Of a DNA stretch of 64,000 nucleotides, positions 1 through 8,853 are shown one piece after another. Every line of letters begins with the position of its first letter. The stretch's first letter is position 1. The notes below the pieces were generated by a model. It did not search any database and had not been told where the DNA came from. It was given only the letters and a program-made list of their open reading frames with translations. Position numbers and translations under genes: made by a program. The DNA is taken from contig NC_052351.1 in NCBI RefSeq assembly GCF_009727055.1, forward strand, positions 59,051,508-59,115,507. The letters run 5' to 3'. The DNA comes from Benincasa hispida (taxonomy: Eukaryota > Streptophyta > Magnoliopsida > Cucurbitales > Cucurbitaceae).

Positions 1-1215
1 CTTTATAACACTTATAAACAGAAACCAACCACAATGCTAAGCTAACACATGAAAGGCATTCATAATGCTTATAAATAACCCAAGTGTCATGCTCAATGCA
101 TTGTCATTCATTGCTAACTTCTTTTATATAATACTTATACAAAACAGGCAATGAAACAAGCAAAAAATGCTTCCATTCACCTTAGACTATAACACTTATA
201 ATAAAAGAATGATGCATGATAAATGCTCACTGCATGCAAAATATAACTCTTATATTATTTCATGATGCATGCGCATGCTTTCAAATTAATTTCTTCATGC
301 TCGATTATAAATTTATAAATACATGATGCATGAATAATTGCACAACCTAAGGTGGGTTTTAACTATATGACAAACATTTTGGCATATAAGTACCGTACAT
401 CACATGTATAAACAACCAATGTTGATGAACCGGGTGAAAATTGCCTTATAATCACAAAGGGGAAGGTTACAATTACAAGACAAGGAGTCTCCAGTTCAAA
501 CAGGTGAACCAGGTCTTGAACCGCTCGGGCAAAGCATCGCATCTCCACCATCGTGTACTAAACCCCCCGCAATCGTCTACACGATAAAAACAAACACATC
601 GTTCTACTCGCTTACCAGCGCTCCAGAGCTAAACAATCCTTTAGAAAATCTAAACGATCGTTCAACTATAACTACACGATCGTGTACCTTTTATAAGCGA
701 TGAAGCCTGAGGTACACGATCGCTTAGCGCGCTCCGCACAACACCTGCCTTCTGCGATCGTTTAAACGACTACGATGCTGCGAAGTATCATCGCCTAAGT
801 GATCGTTTAGCTAGCGCCTTCGTATTGCATACTGTGCGATCGTGTAGGTAGTAAATAAGCAATGAGGCTTGCTATAACTACACAATCGTCTAAGCGCGTG
901 ACTTTTACTAAACGATGAGCATCACATGTTCCCACTACGATCATTCTACCTCCAGCGCCTACGCGATCAGGCAACCAAATGCTACATGATAGAGTAAACG
1001 ATTTACCCCATCGTTTAACATTAGCTAAAGATCGTTTAGTAAATACTACACGATCTTTTATAAAAATTTAAACAATTTCTTAGTTAAAACCCAACGATCG
1101 TTTACCTAAGGCTACACGATACGACCAACGCTTGGTCTTCTTCTTCCGTTGAGAACTGATCTCCATGCCTTAAAACTTCATCACGAACAACTCGACTAAC
1201 TCAAACTCTTTGAAT
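1..1215 (-). mobile_element. Copia leader fragment, left arm
   Basis: This is the reverse-complement copy of 5633-6850 and is homologous to the leaders of copia E (41050-41600), C (29880-30180) and D (54050-54590). It holds an AT-rich part (1-360) with many TTATAA-type words, a part ending in a GAACCGG-like segment (about 430-540), and the CGATCG motif cluster. It is noncoding. Small open frames here do not match any retrotransposon protein. Confidence 0.75.
560..1130 (-). repeat. CGATCG palindrome cluster, left arm
   Basis: Irregularly spaced copies of a degenerate palindrome close to CTAAACGATCGTTTAG, with variants such as TACACGATCGTGTAG, occur roughly every 25-45 bp. It is the inverted copy of 5740-6310. 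No unique spacers of constant length are seen, so it is not a CRISPR array. Confidence 0.8.
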
Positions 1216-1222
1216 TACAGAC

Positions 1223-1930
1223 TCAAACTCTCCGTGCCTCCAATAACACACTCAGTGGTTGTGCTATTTTTCGAAAAATCGTTGACAAGCGTCTGTAGAA
1301 TCCAGTTGCCCAAGAAACTTCATACAGCCTTCGTGCTTGTGGAGGTGTATGTTTTTCAATTGCTTCGATTTTTGCTTTATCTACCTCCAACCCATCCTGG
1401 GAAACCTTATGCCCCAACACTATGCCCTTCTTTACCATGAAATGGCATTTTTCCTAGTTAAGCACCAGATTTGTCCCTTCGCATCTCTTCGTATCTCTCC
1501 AAGTTGGCTAGACAGACTTCATAAGTGTTCCCATAAATAGAGAAGTCGTCCATAAAGATTTCCAATAGAGTCCTCAAGATAAGTCTAAAAAGATGGGCAT
1601 CATGCACCTTTGGAACGTGCTTGCGCATTGGCAGAGGCCGAACGGCATGTGGCGAAAGCAAAGGTCCCATATGGGTAGGTGAATTGTGGTCTTTTCTTGG
1701 TCTTCTGAAGCTATCATAATCTGGTTGTACCCGGCATAACTATCCAAAAAAGCAGTAAAAGTCATTTCCAGCTAGACGCGTCTAGCATTTGATCAATGAA
1801 CGGGAGGGGAAATGATCTTTCTTTGTGGCCACATTTAGCTTGCGGTAGTCATGCAAAATAGCCATCTAGTGACGGTCTTTGCAGTATTAGTTCGTTGTTT
1901 TCGTTCAGGACTACCGTCATGCTTTTTTTT
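1223..1930 (-). pseudogene. Ty3/gypsy reverse transcriptase fragment, left arm
   Basis: Reading leftwards, pieces in different frames match the gypsy RT core: a segment with SYAGYNQIMIASEDQEKTT, a segment with EIFMDDFSIYGNTYEVCLAN (the FMDD catalytic box), then a piece with VLGHKVSQDGLEVDKAKIEAI. At least two frameshifts separate them, including an extra T in the T-run near 1750. The same domain reads through in one frame in the right arm (4913-5422), so the breaks are specific to this copy. It stops near 1215 at the join to copia leader sequence; RNase H and integrase are absent. The Athila/Tat-type assignment comes from family knowledge. Confidence 0.8.
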
Positions 1931-2282
1931 TCGGCACACACTGCATGGGGCTGACCTACGTGCTATCTGCTATAGGATAAATAATGCATGCATCTAACAT
2001 TTAATGTTCTCCTTTTTAACGACTTCTTTCATTGCAGGGTCGAGTCTGCGTTGATGTTCGATCGTTGCCTTGTGTCCTCTTCAAGACGAATGTGGTGCAT
2101 ACAATACGTTGAGCTAATTCCTCGAATTGTCGCGAGCGTAAGCCAATTGCTCGCACATGTTTCCTTAGAATGTTCATAACGCATTATCCTTGTCTTCGTT
2201 AAGTGCAGAGGAAATTATACTTTAAATTGATTCGATAGGGTCTTTAATTCCAGTGTTGGTGGTTCTACTAAGGATGGTTTGC

Positions 2283-2925
2283 ATTGTTTTTCTATCTTTC
2301 TTTTCTATTGTATCTTCTTCTTGATTGCGATCCATCTCTTCTTCCTTGCTTTTTTTTTATTATCGCATTACAAGCAGCAACGGATGCGTTGGCATCTTCT
2401 TCTTCAATCTCTTCGTCAAACTTTTCTTCTTCAATCAAATTCTGTCATCTGAGTCATGCAGGTCTTTTTCATCAAGAAACTTCATGGCACAAATTATGTT
2501 GAACAGGAGCTTCTGTCCATTGATGATCAACTGATCTCCCCTTTTATGCACATCAATCTGGGCACGACCTATTGATAAGAAAGGTCGCCCCAGAGTGATG
2601 GGCACATCTTTGTCGTCTCATATCCAAGATGATGAAGTCGGGTGGTAGGATAAATTTATCAATGGTGATCAGCACGTCCTCCACCTTTCCTCTGGATACA
2701 CCAAAGATCTATCGCCAGTTGAAGAGTCACATTTATGGGCACAGTTGCCTCACATTCAGCTGCTTAAAGATCGACAGAGGCATCAAATTGATCCTGGCTC
2801 CAAGGTCACACAAGGCTATCTTGTGTACAGTCCTCCTATAGAACAAGGTATAGTAAAGCTCCCAGGATCGCTCATCTTCAGTGGAATGATTGAATTCGAA
2901 CTTTGTGTTAAAGCCACCTGACAAA
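2283..2925 (-). pseudogene. Ty3/gypsy retropepsin region, left arm
   Basis: This is the inverted copy of the protease frame at 3922-4560. On the minus strand one reads the ALCDLGARINLMPLSIFKQL segment (the DLGA active-site form used by Athila/Tat-like elements instead of DSGA), then fragments of the flap/ILGRP part and the acidic tail. The right-arm copy is one 212-codon frame, whereas here it is cut into several frames by small indels. The serine- and phenylalanine-rich plus-strand frames at 2284-2534 are antisense shadows of the acidic tail. Confidence 0.75.
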
Positions 2926-2939
2926 CTTACCAGCTCCTC

Positions 2940-3949
2940 TCTTCGTGGTTACCATATCCCTCAGAACTTTGTGTAGGCAGGCATTTCCTGAATCGCTTCA
3001 CTGAATGGAATATTAATATATAATTGTTTTAACATAGACAGAAAGCATTGGTACGTACCTCTTTCATTCTTTTTCTTTCTTATTCTGCGGGAAAAGTGGT
3101 AAACTGCACTCTGATTCCCCGTCTCCAAGTCGGCTTTTGAAGGTCCAATGCAACTCTGGCCTTCTATTGCTTCTTTTTTTCTCCTTCTTCTTCTTGTGTC
3201 ACTCGCAACTTCAGGTTCCTGCCAGCAATAGGCAGCTGTCCTCGACAAGCTCACTTCTTTCTCCCTCAAACAATTTTCCCACTTTCGAATGTCACAATCT
3301 GACATTGCTCTTTACTGATTCCCCTAGGTTGCGTGGGAGTTCTATTGACACTCGGCAAGCCCTTGCGTTGTTCTTTAAGCTCACTTGCAATCTGGCCCAT
3401 CTGTAAATTCTAGATTGCAGTGGACATAGCCTGACTTTAAAGCACGCGTTTCATTTTTTTCTATATATTGCTTCAATAGGCTTTCAGGGAGGAAGATTGC
3501 TGGGTTGCGGACCTATTTGCTTAATTGCTTGTCTGACCGTTGTTACATGGGAAGAATCCTGGACCCTTCTTTTTGGCCACAAGTTAGAAATTCTGTTGCT
3601 GATTCTTCCAAGAAAAATTAGGGTGGTTTCTTTCTCCACCCAAGGTTATAGGTATTCGAAAAGGGATTATTTTCACAAAGTAAATAGACTGTGGATTTTT
3701 GTGGGCATTCTTCATTGCATGCCCATCACCGTAAGTCGCACACCTTGCGGTGTTTTGACTAATTGCGTTGGTTTGCCGCATTTTGGGTGTTGGGCTGCTG
3801 ATCGTAATTCCCTGAATTAAGTTCATCATTGCAGTCATCTGATTTTGTAGTGAAGTAATAACACCATTGCTTACGTCGTTATCTTTGATTCTCAGTCTCT
3901 GATCGCTCCTCCTCCAATTTCGTGGTTCTTAGAGATGCGATCCAAGAAT
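2940..3949 (-). pseudogene. Ty3/gypsy Gag C-terminal region (loop of the inverted repeat)
   Basis: Minus-strand pieces in order: about 3838-3584 with a degenerate zinc-knuckle (CATYGDGH, expected second Cys is Tyr and last Cys is Ala) followed by an RNHPNFSWKN motif typical of Athila-like Gag; then 3305-2961 with FSRRIRKKKNE and LYINIPFSEAIQEMPAYTKF, also typical of this Gag just upstream of protease. Frameshifts separate the pieces. This region is present once, so gag belongs to the minus-strand copy; the plus-strand copy begins directly at protease. Gag normally packages the element RNA in a cytoplasmic particle. Confidence 0.75.
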
Positions 3950-4560
3950 CAATCATTCCACTGAAGATGAGCGATCCTGGGAGCTTTACTATACCTTGTT
4001 CTATAGGAGGACTGTACATCAAGATAGCCTTGTGTGACCTTGGAGCCAGGATCAATTTGATGCCTCTGTCGATCTTTAAGCAGCTGAATGTGAGGCAACT
4101 GGTGCCCATAAATGTGACTCTTCAACTGGCCGATAGATCTTTGGTGTATCCAGAGGGAAAGGTGGAGGACGTGCTGATCACCATTGATAAATTTATCCTA
4201 CCACCCGACTTCATCATCTTGGATTATGAGACCGACAAAGATGTGCCCATCATCTTGGGGCGACCTTTCTTATCAATAGGTCGTGCCCAGATTGATGTGC
4301 ATAAAGGGGAGATCAGTTTGATCATCAATGGACAGAAGCTCCTGTTCAACATAATTTGTGCCATGAAGTTTCTTGATGAAAAAGACCTGCATGACTCAGA
4401 TGACCAGAATTTGATTGAAGAAGAAAAGTTTGACGAAGAGATTGAAGAAGAAGATGCCAACGCATCCGTTGCTGCTTGTAATGCGATCATAATAAAAAAA
4501 AAGCAAGGAAGAAGAGATGATCGCAAATCAAGAAGAAGATACAATAGAAAAAGAAGATAG
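3922..4560 (+). pseudogene. Ty3/gypsy aspartic protease (retropepsin) region, right arm
   Basis: A 212-codon frame. Residues about 35-55 hold ALCDLGARINLMP, the DLGA-type active site of Athila/Tat-like proteases; around residue 110 is IILGRPFLS, the conserved C-terminal box. After residue 145 the protein becomes acidic, then ends in a basic KSRRRYNRKRR tail. Retropepsin cleaves the Gag-Pol polyprotein. The ATG used is inside the loop sequence and is unlikely to be native, since protease is normally translated as part of a longer Gag-Pol. The following pol linker (4561-4912) is recognisable but full of stops. Clear family, no function expected. Confidence 0.85.
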
Positions 4561-5633
4561 AAAAACAATGCAACCATCCTTAGTAGAACCACCAACACTG
4601 GAATTAAAGACCCTATCGAATCATTTAAAGTATAATTTCCTCTGCACTTAACGAAGACAAGGATAATGCGTTGATGAACATTCTAAGGAAACATGTGCGA
4701 GCAATTGGCTAGACGCTCGCCGACATTCGAGGAATTAGCTCAACGTATTGTATGCACCACATTCGTCTTGAAGAGGACCACAAGGCAACGATCGAACATC
4801 AACGCAGACTCGACCCTGCAATGAAAGAAGTCGTTAAAAAGGAGAACATTAAATGGTTAGATGCATGCATTATTTATCCTATAGCAGATAGCACGTAGGT
4901 CAGCCCCATGCAGTGTGTGCCGAAAAAAAAGGCATGACGGTAGTCCTGAACGAAAACAACGAACTAATACTGCAAAGAACCGTCACTAGATGGCATATTT
5001 GCATGGACTACCGCAAGCTAAATGTGGCCACAAAGAAAGATCATTTCCCCCTCCCGTTCATTGATCAAATGCTAGACCGTCTAGCTGGAAATGACTTTTA
5101 CTGCTTTTTGGATAGTTATGCCGGGTACAACCAGATTATGATAGCTTCAGAAGACCAAGAAAAGACCACATTCACCTACCCATATGGGACCTTTGCTTTT
5201 CGCCACATGCCGTTCGGCCTCTGCAATGCGCCAAGCACGTTCCAAAGGTGCATGATGGCCATCTTTTTAGACTATCTTGAGGACTCTATTGAAATCTTTA
5301 TGGACGACTTCTCTATTTATGGGAACACTTATGAAGTCTGTCTAGCCAACTTGGAGAAGATACGAAGAGATGCGAAGGGACAAATCTGGTGCTTAACTAG
5401 GAAAAATGCCATTTCATGGTAAAGAAGGGCATAGTGTTGGGGCATAAGGTTTCCCAGGATGGGTTGGAGGTAGATAAAGCAAAAATCGAAGCAATTGAAA
5501 AACATACACCTCCAACAAGCACGAAGGCTGTATGAAGTTTCTTGGGCACACTGGATTCTACAGACGCTTTGTCAACGATTTTTCGAAAATAGCACAACCA
5601 CTGAGTGTGTTATTGGAGGCACGGAGAGTTTGA
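4561..5633 (+). pseudogene. Ty3/gypsy reverse transcriptase fragment, right arm
   Basis: 4561-4912 is the linker between protease and RT, readable only across several frames. 4913-5422 is one frame with the RT core: MDYRKLNVATKKDHFPLPF, a YAGYNQI block, FRHMPFGLCNAPSTFQRCM and the catalytic box FMDDFSIYG. A frame change near 5420 leads to VLGHKVSQDGLEVDK and then to a decayed thumb region ending near 5633. Beyond that the sequence switches abruptly to copia leader; RNase H and integrase are missing. The same breakpoint exists in the left arm, so the truncation predates the inverted duplication. Confidence 0.85.
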
Positions 5634-5739
5634 GTCTGTAATTCAAAGAGTTTGAGTTAGTCGAGTTGTTCGTGATGAAGTTTTAAGGCATGGAGATGCA
5701 GTTCTCAACGAAGAAGAAGACCAAGCGTTGGTCGTATCG

Positions 5740-6310
5740 TGTAGCCTTAGGTAAACGATCGTTGGGTTTTAACTAAGAAATTGTTTAAATTTTTATAAAA
5801 GATCGTGTAGTATTTACTAAACGATCTTTAGCTAATGTTAAACGATGGGGTAAATCGTTTACTCTATCATGTAGCATTGGTTGCCTGATCGCGTAGGCGC
5901 TGGAGGTAGATGATCGTAGTGGGAACATGTGATGCTCATTCGTTTAGTAAAAGTCACGCGCTAGACGATTGTGTAGTTAGCAAGCCTCATTGCTTATTTA
6001 CTACCTACACGATCGCACGTATGCAATACGAAGGCGCTAGCTAAACGATCACTTAGGCGATGATACTTCGCAGCATCGTAGTCGTTTAAACGATCGCAGA
6101 AGGCAGGTGTTGTGCGGAGCGCGCTAAGCGATCGTGTACCTCAGGCTTCATCGCTTTATAAAAGGTACACGATCGTGTAGTTATAGTTGAACGATCGTTT
6201 AGATTTTTCTAAAGGATTGTTTAGCTCTGGGAGCGCTGGTAAGCGATAGAACGATGTGTTTGTTTTATCGTGTAGACGATTGCGGGGAGTTTAGTACACG
6301 ATGGTTGGAG
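5740..6310 (+). repeat. CGATCG palindrome cluster, right arm
   Basis: About fifteen variants of CTAAACGATCGTTTAG, for example GAACGATCGTTTAG near 6190 and TACACGATCGTGTAG near 6166. Spacing is irregular (20-50 bp). Both AAACGATCGTTT and ACACGATCGTGT forms are near-perfect palindromes. Confidence 0.85.
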
Positions 6311-8045
6311 ATGCGATGCTTTGCCCGAGCGGTTCAAGACCTGGTTCACCTGTTTGAACTGGAGACTCCTTGTCTTTGTAATAGTTAACTTCCCCTTTGT
6401 GATTATAAGGCAATTTTCACCCGGTTCATCAACATTGGTTGCTTATACATGTGATGTACGGTACTTATATGCCAAAATGTTTGTCATATAGTTAAAACCC
6501 ACCTTAGGTTGTGCAATTATTCATGCATCATGTATTATAAATGTTATAATCGAGCATGAAGAAATTAATTGAAAGCATGCGCATGCATCATGAAATAATA
6601 TAAGAGTTATATTTTGCATGCAGTGAGCATTATCATGCATCATTCTTTTATTATAAGTGTTATAGTCTAAGGGTGAATGGAAGCATTTTTGCTTGTTTCA
6701 TTGCTGTTTTGTATAAGTATTATATAAAAGAAGTAGCAATGAATGGACAATGCATTGAGCATGACACTTGGGTTATTTATAAGCATTATGAATGCCTTTC
6801 ATGTGTTAGCTTAGCATTGTGGTTGGTTTCTGTTTATAAGTGTTATAAAGGAAATTAGACCTAAAATCAATAATTCAGAGTTGCATGCGGATTTAGGGTG
6901 AACTCAAGTTTTTTAAAAGGGTTTTTAAAATTGGATTGAGATAGACCTAAGTTCAAGTGGTTCTAAAGAGTTTAGTAACCTAGCTTAATCTTTTAAAATC
7001 GGTTTAATAGGATTAAATTGGTTGGAATAAAAGATTAAATTTGTTTTAAATCTATCTATAAGGGACCTTTTGTCTAAGGTAGGTTCTGGCTAGGCTGGGG
7101 TTCTTAAGTTGATGGAAACGTAACACCCCTATCTGGGAACCTACCTAGAAAGGTGAATTAGATAGATTTTCAACAAGCATGTGACGATTTGTTCAAAGAC
7201 TCCGTTAAAGAGTTTAATGGATGATGATCAAAAGTTATTTAACTATCCAAGGTAAAAGTTACTCTTGGGAAAACCTAAAAGTTACATAGTTAAAATCCTT
7301 AGCCGTATTTTTTCTAAGTAAGCTAAACCCTAGGTTATAAAATACTCAGTGGGAGGAAGAGGTGTATCAGACATATCTATGATTCCACTCACGTTTCTCC
7401 CTGAATGTTCACACCATGAGATTCATTCTTGGCCTCGTGATGCCTTGGGAGCATCCCTCTTTGGATGGTGTGTGCATGATTCAATATCAAGGTGGACAGA
7501 GAGAGTGTTTATAGTAAGTTGATGAAGGGTGTGTGTCAACACGTTCTATGATCTCTATCATTGGTTCACACCGTGAAATCATTATGTACTCCCTCGTGTC
7601 ACCTTTGAGCATCCTCTTTCAGACGGGTTCTGTGCAATTGGTCAAGATCAAGGTGAACTCCAGAAATGGATAGGGTCGCTTTAGGTTTTGCCCTAATCGG
7701 ATTTTTTCCCTTCGAATTGGCTTTTTGAGGCAGACCTCTAGGGCCTAAAACGGCGGGTCACACTTACGAGAGATTTTTAAGTAAGTTAATGATCTCTTAG
7801 CCAAATCAATGATGGCTAGTCATTATAGGAGCAAGAGTTGTTCGGGTATTAATGACTAGTTGAGATCTTCTCAATTCAGAGGAGGGATAACTGACCTCCC
7901 TTCGGCAGCTTTTGTCCTAAACCTTTGAAGCGTCATTGTGAAACTAGATGTCACACAGGGTTCATATTAGTTATGCTAAAACCTTATTGGATGTTGTTTT
8001 GTTTTACAACAGGTATTTGGTTAAAACCTAACGTAGGTTAATATG

Positions 8046-8058
8046 TTTTTCTTTTCAG
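8046..8058 (+). promoter_or_regulatory. Splice-acceptor-like site before gag (A)
   Basis: A pyrimidine-rich run ends in CAG at 8056-8058, directly upstream of the Gag start region. The same position in D (minus strand, 38043-38045), E (44578-44580) and C (31460-31462) also has a T-rich run ending in CAG. The sequence is seen directly; splicing is inferred. Confidence 0.45.
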
Positions 8059-8410
8059 CAACTCGTTAGTATTTCTGTTTAAAGCTTTTAAAATGACGGA
8101 TTGATGATGGGCAAAAATGTATGTCATCAGAGGACTTTTATTTAGAATTATGAGGGCTGTTAAGCAGAATATGCAGCAATTATGTTAAGAATTCATGAGA
8201 AAATAAGTTTGCTGCGTTCAGCATTGATAATCTCGGCTAACCCATTATTATGCATTATTATGCGTTCAATTGTCTATTTTTGTAGCTAACGCAGGAAGTG
8301 GAAACAAACGCGGAAGTCGGGCTATCGCATAAACTTTCCATCGTAAACGCGAATGCATGCGATCAACACATGGGTGTTAGGTGATCAGCCGCATGCGTCC
8401 ATCGCATACG

Positions 8411-8690
8411 AGTTGCGTTCGTCAAGCGATTGCAGTCATCGTGTAGAAGTTGCAGTAATCAAGCGAATGCAGTCACTGCATGATTGCGGCTACATGATAA
8501 ACCATAATAGAGGGATCAACACAAGCTCTGTCTCTTATACACATCTAGATGTGTATAAGAGACAGTAGCAGTTGCGATCGTCAAGCGATTGCAGTCATCA
8601 TGTAGAAGTTGCGGTATTAAGCGAATGCAGTCACTGCATGATTGCGGCTACATGATAACGCATAATAGAGGGATCACTGCAAGGTTGGTG
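8411..8690. repeat. Duplicated flank around an adapter
   Basis: About 115 bp before the adapter (8411-8526) recur after it (8572-8690) with several differences, including AGCGATTGCAGTCATC and CACTGCATGATTGCGGC. The copies are not identical, so they come from two repeat copies stitched together, not from slippage. Confidence 0.85.
8528..8565. other. Nextera mate-pair junction adapter (artefact) 1
   Basis: A perfect head-to-head pair of the 19-base Tn5 mosaic end, CTGTCTCTTATACACATCT followed by its reverse complement. This is a library adapter, not plant DNA. It creates the spurious peptide SYTHLDVYKRQ. Confidence 0.98.
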
Positions 8691-8844
8691 GAATGAACGC
8701 ATCAACGCATATCTCAGGAAAATCAAAAGATGATGTTGACATTTCACCTACCACACCGTTAGCAGCAGAGACTCAGAAAAGAACTAATGCGCCGCTAATG
8801 TCAAAATCCGAGCAGGTCCATTAATGCTGTCAGCGATCAAGCTC

Positions 8845-8853
8845 TATAAATAG
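8845..8853 (+). promoter_or_regulatory. TATA box of the LTR-like left arm
   Basis: GCTCTATAAATAG is a strong TATA-like sequence. The gypsy solo LTR at 24752-26640 has the same GCTCTATAAATA on the minus strand (about 25914-25925), which supports the arm being LTR-derived. The matching right arm lost this segment. Confidence 0.6.

Larger units (their letters stand above)
1..6850. repeat. Large inverted repeat, 2.9-kb arms and 1.06-kb loop
   Basis: Bases 1-2893 are the reverse complement of 3950-6850; base 1 pairs with 6850. The loop 2894-3949 is present once. Each arm carries, from outside in, a copia leader, a gypsy RT fragment and a gypsy protease. Arms are highly similar, but most differences I found in the outer 500 bp are single-base insertions or deletions, often in homopolymers, and the left arm is the one with broken frames. 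The left arm probably continues beyond the window, because the right-arm sequence runs on into leader sequence after 6850. It could be a true inverted duplication or an assembly misjoin. Confidence 0.93.
5633..8062 (+). other. Copia A long 5' leader
   Basis: Homologous, segment by segment, to leaders in C (28628-31462), E (40411-44580 without its solo LTR) and D (38045-38613 and 53697-55192 on the minus strand). Order: GAGTCTGTAATTC box, CGATCG cluster, a GGTTCA-rich segment, an AT-rich segment with TTATAA words, a block near 7060-7170, and a block with two copies of a 157-bp unit starting at 7407 and 7564. It ends in TTTTTCTTTTCAG at 8058, just before Gag. No convincing long coding frame is present. 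A leader above 2 kb is unusual for copia elements. Confidence 0.75.

Noticed and set aside
2284..2534. Serine- and phenylalanine-rich open frames on the plus strand
   Set aside because: Antisense of the acidic tail of the gypsy protease region.
6673..6858. 61-codon frame in the AT-rich leader
   Set aside because: Not conserved in related leaders; frame lost in the left arm and in E.
8353..8568. Open frame ending in SYTHLDVYKRQ, and similar frames at 52506-52913 and 52805-53005
   Set aside because: The ends are translations of the mate-pair adapter; the rest is LTR sequence or antisense of the K ORF.
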